From CBDUBH01 sp965365345 (lineage in GTDB: Bacteria; Bacteroidota; Ignavibacteria; Ignavibacteriales; SURF-24): 19,618 nucleotides of DNA. The translations under genes and the position numbers were made by a program. Below, one piece after another: positions 1 through 7,574 of this stretch. Position 1 is the stretch's first letter; every line of letters starts with the position of its first letter. The DNA lies in assembly GCA_965365345.1 (NCBI GenBank), contig CBDUBH010000067.1:1-19618 (forward strand), written 5' to 3'. The notes beneath the pieces are model-generated. The model was not told the origin of the DNA, searched no databases, and was given only the letters and a program-made list of their open reading frames with translations.

Positions 1-157
1 GATTTGAATTAATTGCAGCTTCGGGAGCTGTTTCCGGTACTTTCACAATTTTAACTTCAGCGCCTTCTTGTTTTGCGCCTTCTGCAGCCCATTTTGCAAA
101 TTGATAATTTGCTCCGGTTGAACTGTAATAAATGATCGCAAGTTTTACATCAGCCAT
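1..157 (-). CDS. wrbA: WrbA-like flavodoxin-family NAD(P)H:quinone oxidoreductase, N-terminal part (cut by window edge)
   Basis: The reverse strand opens with ATG at 157 and reads 52 codons to the window edge without a stop. The product begins MADVKLAIIYYSSTGANYQF, a flavodoxin-type first beta strand followed by the FMN-phosphate loop S12-S13-T14-G15-A16-N17. It continues into a helix with AKWAAEGAKQEGAEV and then VKVPETAPEAA, which is close to the start of WrbA proteins as I know them. WrbA proteins are cytosolic tetrameric FMN enzymes that reduce quinones by two electrons. The ribosome binding site AAAGGTG lies a few bases upstream. The gene follows the VOC gene after 99 nt. The C-terminal part, with the rest of the FMN site, is outside the window, so the family is assigned from the N-terminus alone; another flavodoxin-fold NADPH reductase is possible. 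Confidence 0.8.
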   Translation of the reverse strand, partial: MADVKLAIIYYSSTGANYQFAKWAAEGAKQEGAEVKIVKVPETAPEAAINSN

Positions 158-256
158 AATTCACCTTTATCTTTTTCGTTTAACTGAATTTTAAATTAAC
201 TTAAACATATTTTACTTTTTTACAATCCACTAAAAAATCTAAAACCTAAATTTCGG

Positions 257-766
257 TTAAGAGATTTCAGAAAGCAGATCATCAAGATCCAATCTTTTTG
301 TAAACATTGTAATTTCACCTGCGGAATCACGCGGCCATAATTCCTGCGGTCTATCCCAATATAATTCAATCCCGTTAAGATCAGGATCGTGAAGATACAA
401 TGCTTCGCTTACTCCGTGATCCGAAGCACCGTCTAGTTGAACTTCATTTACAATTAAGCGCTGCAATGCTTTTGCAAGCGCCTTTCTTGTTGGATATATA
501 ATTGCAAAATGATAAAGTCCCGTGGAATTTTCAGGCGGCGGCATTCCGTTTTTGCTTTCCCAAGTGTTCAATCCGATGTGATGATGATATCCGCCCGCAG
601 AAATAAAAGCTGCAGCCGAACCGTAACGCTGCTTAATTTGAAATCCTAAAACATCGCAATAAAATTTTATTGAACGTTCAAGATCCGAAACTTTTAAATG
701 AACGTGACCAATTTGCACGCCGCTATCAATCGGATCTTTATGACCATTTATATTATCTTTTTCCAT
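257..766 (-). CDS. VOC (glyoxalase/bleomycin-resistance/extradiol dioxygenase fold) protein, CatE-like
   Basis: This 169-residue protein has a single pair of VOC beta-alpha-beta-beta-beta modules. The first module starts at GHVHLKVSDLERSIKFY (residues 20-36). The second contains LYHFAI (84-89) and ends in DPDLNGIELYWDRP (127-140). Likely metal ligands are His21 or His23, His86 and Glu134, the usual places in the family. The DHGVSEALYL stretch (116-125) and the tail ELYWDRP resemble proteins annotated as catechol-2,3-dioxygenase (CatE-type). The true substrate cannot be read from sequence. No signal peptide is seen, so it is probably cytosolic. Its ATG lies inside the end of the upstream membrane-protein gene (14-nt overlap), which suggests translational coupling. 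A WrbA-like quinone reductase follows. An aromatic or quinone detoxification role would fit, but that is inference. Confidence 0.85.
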   Translation of the reverse strand: MEKDNINGHKDPIDSGVQIGHVHLKVSDLERSIKFYCDVLGFQIKQRYGSAAAFISAGGYHHHIGLNTWESKNGMPPPENSTGLYHFAIIYPTRKALAKALQRLIVNEVQLDGASDHGVSEALYLHDPDLNGIELYWDRPQELWPRDSAGEITMFTKRLDLDDLLSEIS

Positions 767-1487
767 TTTGTTTCTTATTTAGTTCATTATTTTTTTTAAA
801 TTTCAGTTTATTTTCTTTATTGAATTTTGATTCATTTTTCAATATAATTTGCGGTTCGAATTTTAAAACGGAAATTCCTGTATGAAAATAATAAGTAAGC
901 CAAATTACAATTCCCGTAAATTTAAAAGAATCTTCAAAAAAATAAGGATTGAAACTTTCCGTTTCAATTACATCTAAAATAACCGAAAGACCAAAAAAGA
1001 AAAATGCCGCAATCAAAAGATTAAAATCAGTTTTTAGAATAATTCTAAAATATTTGAACAAATATCCCAAAAGAATTCCTAAGTAAACTCCGTAAACTAA
1101 ATTTTCAGATATGCCCAAATTAGGGAAAAATTCTTCATGAAGAAGAAAAACATCATCTAATCCAAGCATTAAAGTTATTAATCCGGATGCAAGAAAAAAC
1201 ATTTTCAAATTATTTTTATTGATCGAGTTTTGAATAATTCTATAACAGAAAAAACAAATTGCAGCAGCTGCAGCCCAAAAGAAAATTCCCGCTTGCGAAA
1301 GAAATCCCGTATAAAAAGGACCTTTCAGTATTTGACTCGGATCACGGGTTAATTTTGAAAAAGGCACATCACGCCAAAAGTGAAGCAGCAAAACAATTCC
1401 GATAATTGATGCTGCGGCAAACAAAATAAAAATAACAGATTTACGAATTGAGCGAAACTGTTCAGATAACGATGAAAATTCAATCAC
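753..1487 (-). CDS. Multi-pass membrane protein of unknown function
   Basis: The 244-residue product is very hydrophobic with about six membrane segments, near residues 17-36, 61-83, 95-113, 128-146, 155-173 and 188-206. A lysine- and asparagine-rich cytosolic-looking tail follows from about 215. Polar residues sit in or next to the helices: GLDDVFLLHEE (109-119), D172 and E175 in LDVIETE, and E185/D186 before the last helix. These could form a buried site of the kind seen in membrane hydrolases or redox proteins, but I do not recognise the family. The start is taken as GTG at 1487, because the nearby in-line ATG at 1493 is followed at once by a stop and the next internal Met is at residue 96. 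The ribosome binding site is weak. It overlaps the VOC gene by 14 nt, so the two are probably cotranscribed. Confidence 0.7.
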   Translation of the reverse strand: MIEFSSLSEQFRSIRKSVIFILFAAASIIGIVLLLHFWRDVPFSKLTRDPSQILKGPFYTGFLSQAGIFFWAAAAAICFFCYRIIQNSINKNNLKMFFLASGLITLMLGLDDVFLLHEEFFPNLGISENLVYGVYLGILLGYLFKYFRIILKTDFNLLIAAFFFFGLSVILDVIETESFNPYFFEDSFKFTGIVIWLTYYFHTGISVLKFEPQIILKNESKFNKENKLKFKKNNELNKKQNGKR

Positions 1488-1569
1488 TACATTTTTCCGG
1501 TTTATTAAAAATATTCACTGTAAGTATTGCCGTTTTAAAAGCGTATTGTTAATTCAAATTACAAGTATT

Positions 1570-1596
1570 AAAAAAATAATCAACCCAAATAGGGTT
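1570..1596 (-). terminator. Candidate small hairpin plus T run in the leader of the membrane-protein gene
   Basis: On the minus strand AACCC (1596-1592), a five-base loop and GGGTT (1586-1582) form a 5-bp stem. This is followed by GATTA and a run of seven T. It has the shape of a weak intrinsic terminator or attenuator and lies about 80 nt upstream of the GTG start at 1487. It stands out as GC-rich in an otherwise AT-rich gap. A second stop for read-through from the hydrolase gene is equally possible. Confidence 0.35.
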
Positions 1597-1779
1597 TCTT
1601 GTATTTATTATAAATGAATTTTCATTCAGAATTGAAAATCAAAATTAATTTTGAACATTTGTAAAATTTATTTTTGCTTGATAGGCTTAATTTTATTGAT
1701 TAAAATCAGATTATAAGAATTATAATAAAAAAATATATTTTGAATGATTTTAGTTAAGTGAAAGTTTTGATTTAAAATT

Positions 1780-1823
1780 AAAAAAGATCTTTTCAAAACT
1801 TATTTTTCAAAAAGATCTTTTTT
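1780..1823 (-). terminator. Intrinsic terminator after the S9-type hydrolase gene
   Basis: Two perfectly complementary 14-base arms, 1780-1793 and 1810-1823, are separated by a 16-nt loop and begin 12 nt after the hydrolase stop codon. On the minus strand the second arm ends in six T and continues into TTAATTTT. The core of each arm, AAAAGATCTTTT, is itself a palindrome, so each arm can also fold alone. The signal is AT-rich but long, and it could work in both directions. Confidence 0.7.
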
Positions 1824-1834
1824 GAAATTTTATT

Positions 1835-2926
1835 TTATCTGTATGCGGCTTTGTTAATATCTTCGATCGATTTTATCGGTTTCGGCGGATTCAAATAGCG
1901 AGCTAAAAATTGGTATATTTTGACGCGAATTTCTTTCGCTTTTTTTGTGTCTAATCTATCGAATGAATGTCCGCCGGGCAATGCCTGAAAAATTTCATAT
2001 TCAAATTTTTTATCTTCGGCTTTTAGAGATTTTATTAAATGTTCAACTTCCAATACGTGCACATCTTCATCATTTGTATTTGTATGAATAAGAAGTGGAG
2101 TTTTTAATTTATGCGCATTCCATGCAGGAGATCTTTTTCTGTATTCTTCGACATTTTCGTTTGCGGTTTTTCCTATGTGATATTTTGCAGAATAAAGCTC
2201 TCTATATTCGTCATCATAATATCCCATTCTTGCAACAAGATCACTAACGGGAACGCCGGCAAAAGCAACTTTGTAATCTCCCGGATGATCAAAAATATTC
2301 AGCAGCGATATCAACCCGCCGTGACTCCAGCCCATAATTCCGATACGGTCTTTATCAACAAAATCATAATTCTCAATCATATAATCACGGCTGGATTTTA
2401 CATCTTCAATTTCCAATCCGCCGTAATCAATCTTTTCATAATGAGATTTTCCGTAACCTGTACTGCCTCTATATTCTGCCGCAACAACAATGTAATTTTG
2501 CGCTATCAATTCTTTTATAATATGAGTGTAATAAGTTGAAAAATTAGCGTGAACTCCGCCGTGAGGAAAAACAATCAGCGGATATTTTTTGCTGAAATCA
2601 ATTCCTTTAGGGATGAAAACATACGACCAAAATTTTACGGGATTTCCTGCTCCGAGTCCGGTAGGATTTTTTTCTTCTTTTAGCGGCGGACCGGTTAAAA
2701 ATACTTTATCAATAAAAGCAACATCGCCAACTCTTTGAAACCAAATTACATCATCAGTCAATTTTTCCAAAACATCCAAACGATGCTCTAAAGATTTTTG
2801 ATTACTTTCTACAGCATCAATCTTTTTTGAAATTTCGCTTGAAAACTCCTGGGCAAAATTATTTTTGCTTAAAAGAAAAAGTGCAATAGAAAGAAATATA
2901 AATTTATGCAGTACAAATTTTTTCAT
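1835..2926 (-). CDS. Secreted alpha/beta hydrolase of the prolyl oligopeptidase (S9) type
   Basis: The 363-residue precursor starts with a Sec signal peptide (about 1-25, ending FAQ), so it acts outside the cytoplasm. A short predicted coiled coil follows (about 30-58, heptads such as AVESNQKSLEHRLDVLEKL). The catalytic domain then runs from about 95. It contains the oxyanion-region PHGG (121-124), EYRGSTGYGK (151-160), the nucleophile elbow GWSHGG with Ser201, an aspartate in NTNDEDV (Asp286) and the histidine in PGGHSF (His320). These make a complete Ser-Asp-His triad. S9-family peptidases have a beta-propeller before this domain; here it is missing and replaced by the short coiled coil. 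The substrate may therefore be a peptide or an ester, such as an acylated sugar. It lies 162 nt after the M1 peptidase gene and ends in a terminator. Confidence 0.85.
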   Translation of the reverse strand: MKKFVLHKFIFLSIALFLLSKNNFAQEFSSEISKKIDAVESNQKSLEHRLDVLEKLTDDVIWFQRVGDVAFIDKVFLTGPPLKEEKNPTGLGAGNPVKFWSYVFIPKGIDFSKKYPLIVFPHGGVHANFSTYYTHIIKELIAQNYIVVAAEYRGSTGYGKSHYEKIDYGGLEIEDVKSSRDYMIENYDFVDKDRIGIMGWSHGGLISLLNIFDHPGDYKVAFAGVPVSDLVARMGYYDDEYRELYSAKYHIGKTANENVEEYRKRSPAWNAHKLKTPLLIHTNTNDEDVHVLEVEHLIKSLKAEDKKFEYEIFQALPGGHSFDRLDTKKAKEIRVKIYQFLARYLNPPKPIKSIEDINKAAYR

Positions 2927-3088
2927 AAAGCTCTCATTTTATTTTTTGTTAAATGAAAGATGTAAATCTGGAGTTAATAATCATTTTATTTTTATCAGAT
3001 CCGGAAAATATTTTTTAATTAAAATTCGTCTTTTATTTTTGAATTTTTGACTAACGGATTTTATTATTTTTAGACTCTTTAATTTATT

Positions 3089-5020
3089 TTATTTGATAAG
3101 TGTCATTTTTTTTACTTCGGTAAAATCACCGGTTTGTAATTTATAAAAATATGTTCCGCTTGGCAAATCTGCCGCATCAAAATTTATTTTGTAGTTTCCC
3201 GCAGACTGAATTTCATTTACCAAAGTTTGAACTTCTTTTCCTAAAACATCAAATATTTTCAATTCAACTTTGCTAACCGCTGAAAGCTGATAACTAATAG
3301 CTGTTTCCGGATTAAACGGATTCGGATAATTTTGATCAAGTTTATATTCAAAAATCTGTTCGGTTTCATTTACTGATGTTATTACCGGTCTTGACATTAA
3401 TATCCAACTTTCCGGATCAATCACTAAATTATCAGATGAAGAAATTGTTATTGTTCCTTCTCCGTTCAGCATTTCTACTTTTTGCTTAACTCCGTTTACA
3501 ACTATTGGAACGTCAAGATTTAATTGAATATTATTGGCAGTTGACCAAGTGAATTTTGCTTGGGTTGCTTCCCTGTTAACTTTTAAAACCGGGAATTTTG
3601 CTTGTCTGAAAAAAACTTCAAAAAAGTCATCCAACTCAATACCTGAAACTTCTTCAGCAATTTGCATCATATCGTCAGTTGTATAAAGTTTGCACAATTT
3701 ACCGCTGGTGTTATCATAATCTGTTGAATCATTATATGCCCAATGTTTAAGCACTTTGAAAAAAGTTTCATCACCTAAATGAAATCTTAAAGTGTGCAGC
3801 ACAACCGCGCCGCGATAATACGGATTCAAAGCATTGAACGCTGTTTCAGCGGTCACCGGTTCGCGCGGCGCCAAAGGAAGTGAACTATTGTTGTTCGGAA
3901 ATTTTATTCGCATAAAATCACGATATTTTTGTTTTCCGGAAATCTGTTCAACATAAAGCGCTTCGGTATAAGTTGCAATTCCTTCATGTATCCAAACATC
4001 CGCCCAATCTTTTGCAGTGATCAAATTTCCCCACCATTCATGCGCTAACTCATGAAAATGTATATAATCATAGCCCCACTGATTTTTTGTAAAATTATGT
4101 CCGTACGCAATTATTGTTTGATGTTCCATTCCCCAATAAGGCGCATGTGCCCAGCCGTGTTTATCATCACCGAAAGGAAAAGGTCCGCAAATTGATTCAA
4201 GAAAATCAAATTCCTGTTTGAAAACATTCATATAATTTTTTGCAGTTTCAAAATATTCCGGAAGCACCCAAAAGTAAAACGGAATTGCTTTTCCACTTAT
4301 ACTTTGATATTTATCTTCAATCAATTCAAATTCGGCTGCGTAAAAAGTAACATTGTAATTATTTATTGGTGTTGAAACGAACCAATTATAAGTAGAAGTA
4401 TTATTTCCGTTTTCTATTTTTTCGGTAAATTTTCCGTTAGACGCACAAAAAAGCGGGTCAGGAACAGTAAAACTTAGTGACATTGAATCGGGTTCATCCG
4501 AAGGGTGATCTTTGCAAGGCCACCAAATATCAGCGCCTTCTTCCTCGCAGGCAACTCCAATCCAATCTTTTCCGCTAAATGATTTTTCCCAAACAAATCC
4601 CACATCCCAAGGCGGATTTAAACTTACACGCGGAGTTCCCGAGTAGAAAACATTAACTGAAATTATATTTCCTTTTGAAACTTGTGTTGGAATTGCCGCT
4701 GTAATTTTTCCGCCGGAATGAGTAAAGTTCGCTTTTGCAAATCCCGAGTCATTAATTGAAATTATTACAGAATCAATTTTATAATTATTTGTAAGATCAA
4801 GTTCAAAATTTGAAACAGGTTCAATAATTTCAGCGCGGCATAAAACAGAACCGCTTATACTTTTTAAAGCAGGATCAATGTTTAAATTAAGATCATAATA
4901 TTTTACATCATAAGCGGCTTGTTCCGGCGATAAAATGCCGCCTGATTGCGCAAAAATTAAAATTGAAAAATAAGGCAGGAAAAATAAAGGAAGAAGATTT
5001 TGAAGAATAAACTTTTTCAT
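3089..5020 (-). CDS. M1-family zinc metallopeptidase with type IX secretion sorting domain
   Basis: The 643-residue precursor has a signal peptide (about 1-24). An N-terminal beta domain is followed by a gluzincin catalytic domain with HELAH (323-327) and the third zinc ligand Glu346 in WIHEG, exactly 18 residues after the second His. Tyr401 or Tyr402 in NPYYRG is the likely transition-state tyrosine. The exopeptidase motif GAMEN appears as WGMEHQ (296-301), so the glutamate is kept but the following Asn is His. The long C-terminal helical domain of large M1 enzymes is absent. From about 562 a T9SS type A tail begins with NYPNPFNPET and ends in the basic KKMTLIK, so the enzyme should be exported and held at the surface or released. 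It probably trims peptides. It is 116 nt after the GH16 gene, and a link to glucan use is not evident. Confidence 0.9.
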   Translation of the reverse strand: MKKFILQNLLPLFFLPYFSILIFAQSGGILSPEQAAYDVKYYDLNLNIDPALKSISGSVLCRAEIIEPVSNFELDLTNNYKIDSVIISINDSGFAKANFTHSGGKITAAIPTQVSKGNIISVNVFYSGTPRVSLNPPWDVGFVWEKSFSGKDWIGVACEEEGADIWWPCKDHPSDEPDSMSLSFTVPDPLFCASNGKFTEKIENGNNTSTYNWFVSTPINNYNVTFYAAEFELIEDKYQSISGKAIPFYFWVLPEYFETAKNYMNVFKQEFDFLESICGPFPFGDDKHGWAHAPYWGMEHQTIIAYGHNFTKNQWGYDYIHFHELAHEWWGNLITAKDWADVWIHEGIATYTEALYVEQISGKQKYRDFMRIKFPNNNSSLPLAPREPVTAETAFNALNPYYRGAVVLHTLRFHLGDETFFKVLKHWAYNDSTDYDNTSGKLCKLYTTDDMMQIAEEVSGIELDDFFEVFFRQAKFPVLKVNREATQAKFTWSTANNIQLNLDVPIVVNGVKQKVEMLNGEGTITISSSDNLVIDPESWILMSRPVITSVNETEQIFEYKLDQNYPNPFNPETAISYQLSAVSKVELKIFDVLGKEVQTLVNEIQSAGNYKINFDAADLPSGTYFYKLQTGDFTEVKKMTLIK

Positions 5021-5136
5021 TATACTATCTCAAAATTTTAAAATTCAATTTCAAAATAACAAATAAAATTAAAGTTTACTCTTCAAAATTTAATTTTTGA
5101 TAAAAATCGGAAATACTAATTCTAAATCTGAATAAA

Positions 5137-5991
5137 TTATTTATCCTGCGTATAAACTCTCACATAATCAACAACCATAGCTTGCGGAAAAACAGTTTTA
5201 TCATCAGGATTTCCGGGCCAATTACCGCCAACAGCAACATTTAATATCATGTGAAATCTTTGATTAAAAGGTGCCGGAAACGCTGCGGATTTTGAGTACC
5301 AGCTTTTTTGAGTTTGATAATGTTCGCCATCAACATACCAGCGCATTTCATTTTCTTCCCAATCCAACCTGAACACATGAAACTCATCTGAAAAATCTCC
5401 CGTACTTAATTTATAGGGTTTTCCGGTATGAGTATTTTCCGGGAATTGACCACCGTAATGTAAGGTTCCGTGGACGGTTTTTGTATCGTGTCCCAACATT
5501 TCCATAATATCAATTTCGCCGCTTGCAGCCCATCCGCCGTAAACCCAATCTGTAGGCAGCATCCAGATAGCAGGCCACATTCCTTGTCCTTTTGGCAACT
5601 TTGCTCTAATTTCAAAGCGACCGTATTTCCAATCACCTTTATTCAAAGTGCGCAATCTTGCAGAAGTATAATCTCTTTTTCCTTCTTCTGCTGTGTAATT
5701 TTCTTTTATAGCCCGTATTATTAAATTACCAGCTTGCACATAGCTGTTTTCTTTTCGATCGGTATAATACTGAAGTTCGTTGTTTCCGCCGCCGTGTGCG
5801 TTAACTTCATGTTCCCATTTCGTTTTGTCAATTTCATCGCCTTCAAATTCATCTTGCCATACCAACGTCCAGCCTTCAATTTCCCATTCAGCCGGAACAT
5901 CTTTTTTATTTTCGGTAACGGTTTCTTTATTACAGCCTATCAAAAGAAAACTTAACATAAGTACTGCTGAAAAATATTTTAATAATTTCAC
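5137..5991 (-). CDS. GH16 endo-1,3-beta-glucanase (laminarinase), lipoprotein
   Basis: The 284-residue protein starts with a lipoprotein signal: a hydrophobic run to LLIGC with the lipidated Cys20. It is thus anchored in a membrane, probably the outer one. The GH16 jellyroll follows from about 40. It has VWQDEF (44-49), GGGNNELQYYT (67-77), GRFEIRAK (124-131), the catalytic block GEIDIMEMLG (nucleophile Glu159, Asp161, acid/base Glu164), HGTLHYGG (174-181) and LNVAVGGNWPG (250-260). The extra residue in E-I-D-I-M-E is the beta-bulge form of laminarinases, unlike the E-I-D-I-E of lichenases, so it should cut beta-1,3-linked glucan. The strand order is normal, unlike the GH16 enzyme at 10833. 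The start is GTG at 5991, supported by AGAGGA just upstream. It follows the GH5 gene by 33 nt, in the same operon. Confidence 0.93.
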   Translation of the reverse strand: MKLLKYFSAVLMLSFLLIGCNKETVTENKKDVPAEWEIEGWTLVWQDEFEGDEIDKTKWEHEVNAHGGGNNELQYYTDRKENSYVQAGNLIIRAIKENYTAEEGKRDYTSARLRTLNKGDWKYGRFEIRAKLPKGQGMWPAIWMLPTDWVYGGWAASGEIDIMEMLGHDTKTVHGTLHYGGQFPENTHTGKPYKLSTGDFSDEFHVFRLDWEENEMRWYVDGEHYQTQKSWYSKSAAFPAPFNQRFHMILNVAVGGNWPGNPDDKTVFPQAMVVDYVRVYTQDK

Positions 5992-6024
5992 AATTTCCTC
6001 TTTAATATTTCAAAAACTTAATTC

Positions 6025-7269
6025 TTATTTTTTATTTGATAAAGGATTTAACCCCAATGCTTTAATATACTCTTCATTTACAACGCAATTTTTAAATTTA
6101 GAATTTTCCAAAAAGTTATTTAGAATTTCCATCACAATCTTTTTAAGCGGTCTTGAATTTCTGATCTCTTCAAAAGTAACACGTGGTTTTTTTGCGTAAG
6201 AAATAAGTGTGTCATATTTTTCCGGCATATTTATCGACACAACATTACTTGTTGCATCCAGCTTTTTATAAGGCCAGAAACACCAGCCAATATTATTTTC
6301 TTCTAATACTTTTCTGAAAGATTCTATCCACTGATTTGTATTTTCGCCGGATTCACCAAGATATAACGGTACATCATATTTATCACTGAAATCAATGTAA
6401 TCTTGAATCACATCTTGAGTTGGTTCCGTCCAATATTTATGAAATGTATAAACTAATTTATCATCAAAAGGAGCACCAAAAACTTTGAAATTGCTGTTCC
6501 ATTGTGCTCCGCCTAAAAATATCAGATGATTTTGATCAACTTCCCTGATCTCTTTTACAATTTTTTTGTATAAAGGTTCAAGCAGCGGATTTAGTTCCTC
6601 AGCGTTAAAATAGTGGGCTATCGGCTCGTTTAAAAGATCGTAACCGATTATTATTTTTTCATCTTTATATTTTCCGGCAAGTTTTTTCCAAATTGCAGCG
6701 GTTAAATTCTGACTTTCAGCACTTTCAAAAAGAAACGGATAACCCCAGCTGTCATCAATATTATCACCGGTTTGTCCACCAGGAGCGCAATGCATATCCA
6801 GCACAATATACAGATTTTCCTCTTTGCACCAATTTACAATTCTATCAAGCAATTCATAACCTGGACCTTCAAGCATTTCATAATTATTTTCATTTACAAA
6901 AGATTTATAATTAAAAGGAATGCGGATTGAGTTGAATCCGGTTTTCTTAATAAATTCAATATCATTTTTTGTTATATAAACATCTTGAAATTTTTTCCAA
7001 AACTCTTTTGCATCATCCGGTCCAATTAATTCGGTTATCATTTCATTTATCAAACGCGGTGAACTTACATTCCCGAATTTGAACATATAACCTTCAGGCA
7101 CAAGCCAATTGCCAATATTTATCCCTTTAAGAATAATTGGATTTCCGGCAGGATCAATTATTTGTTTTCCCTTAACTGTAAAAAAGTTTTCATTTTTATT
7201 TGCGGCCAAAAGCTTTGTAAAGGAAAGGATCAAAAAGAAAAGTAAAATTGATTTTAAAATTTTATGCAT
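6025..7269 (-). CDS. Secreted GH5-type beta-glucanase (exo-1,3-beta-glucanase-like)
   Basis: The 414-residue precursor carries a signal peptide (about 1-22). The TIM barrel begins GKQIIDPAGNPIILKGIN, followed by NWLVPEG (54-60), a layout shared with GH5 exo-beta-1,3-glucanases. Family residues are visible: Arg116 in SIRIPF, His160 in DMHCAPGG, the acid/base in LLNEPI (Glu215), His277 and Tyr279 in FHKYW, and the nucleophile in LGESGE (Glu306). There is no lipobox and no T9SS tail, so it is most likely periplasmic. A tail of about 50 residues past the barrel is of unknown role. It leads a two-gene unit with the GH16 laminarinase and lies 305 nt after the GH3 gene. Release of glucose or short oligomers from beta-glucan is likely; the exact linkage cannot be set from sequence. 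The ribosome binding site is weak. Confidence 0.88.
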   Translation of the reverse strand: MHKILKSILLFFLILSFTKLLAANKNENFFTVKGKQIIDPAGNPIILKGINIGNWLVPEGYMFKFGNVSSPRLINEMITELIGPDDAKEFWKKFQDVYITKNDIEFIKKTGFNSIRIPFNYKSFVNENNYEMLEGPGYELLDRIVNWCKEENLYIVLDMHCAPGGQTGDNIDDSWGYPFLFESAESQNLTAAIWKKLAGKYKDEKIIIGYDLLNEPIAHYFNAEELNPLLEPLYKKIVKEIREVDQNHLIFLGGAQWNSNFKVFGAPFDDKLVYTFHKYWTEPTQDVIQDYIDFSDKYDVPLYLGESGENTNQWIESFRKVLEENNIGWCFWPYKKLDATSNVVSINMPEKYDTLISYAKKPRVTFEEIRNSRPLKKIVMEILNNFLENSKFKNCVVNEEYIKALGLNPLSNKK

Positions 7270-7574
7270 CTACGCACCGAAGATTTTTTTAGAAAAATAG
7301 GATTGATATTTTTACTGACTAAATTATTTTAGTGCCGGATTGTTTAATAATGAAAAAAGGATTTGGCGTTCACTCACTTAAAATTTCAATTCTGCTTTTA
7401 GCATTTAGAGAAAGTAATAAATTACTTTTTTACTTTTAACTTAACCGTTTTATTTTTTCGACCCTATGAAAAAATTATTTGTCAGTTGCAGAAAACAAAT
7501 TTAAATGAATGAAACGCTTTATCCTTTATTTTTTAAGAACGATCTTTATTATGTGAAACTATAACATTCTTTAA
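7270..7574. other. 305-nt intergenic region between the two glucan gene units
   Basis: No gene was found. This gap separates the GH3 gene (end of the receptor-to-GH3 unit) from the GH5 gene, while other gaps in the locus are 13-60 nt. It is therefore the most likely place for a promoter of the GH5-GH16 unit. It contains the near-perfect palindrome at 7411-7428. I see no strong terminator after the GH3 gene, so read-through into GH5 is possible. Confidence 0.55.
7411..7428. promoter_or_regulatory. Palindrome AAAGTAAT-AA-ATTACTTT, candidate operator
   Basis: Two 8-base arms that are exact reverse complements flank a central AA. The site is about 140 nt upstream of the GH5 start. A T run follows on the plus strand and an A run precedes it on the minus strand, so it is not a good terminator for the minus-strand GH3 gene. 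A dimeric regulator could bind such a site. This is inference, because AT-rich DNA gives palindromes by chance. Confidence 0.3.

Larger units (their letters stand above)
1488..1834. other. 347-nt AT-rich intergenic region
   Basis: No coding potential was found here. The right end carries the terminator of the upstream hydrolase gene (1780-1823). The left half holds a small GC-cored hairpin with a T run (1570-1596). The promoter of the membrane-protein/VOC pair must lie here if that pair is transcribed separately. TATAAT-like boxes occur on the minus strand near 1710-1730, but with no convincing partner box, so no promoter is claimed. Confidence 0.6.

Noticed and set aside
228..258. Weak hairpin (AACC/GGTT) and T run just after the VOC gene
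   Set aside because: The stem is only 4 bp with an 8-nt loop, too weak to call a terminator in this base composition.
670..885. Plus-strand reading frame across the VOC and membrane-protein genes
   Set aside because: It is a low-complexity Phe/Leu-rich shadow of well-supported minus-strand genes with no family resemblance; the same holds for the other plus-strand frames in the window.
5040..5136. CAAAA/TTTTG inverted repeat after the GH16 laminarinase gene as a terminator
   Set aside because: The stem is all A-T except one pair and no T run follows on the minus strand.
5406..5636. Second minus-strand frame inside the GH16 laminarinase gene
   Set aside because: It overlaps the GH16 catalytic core, has no recognisable product and no ribosome binding site.
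7505..7520. LacI-like half-symmetric sequence TGAAACGCTTTATC upstream of the GH5 unit
   Set aside because: The two halves do not form a true palindrome around the central CG, and no second copy was seen.
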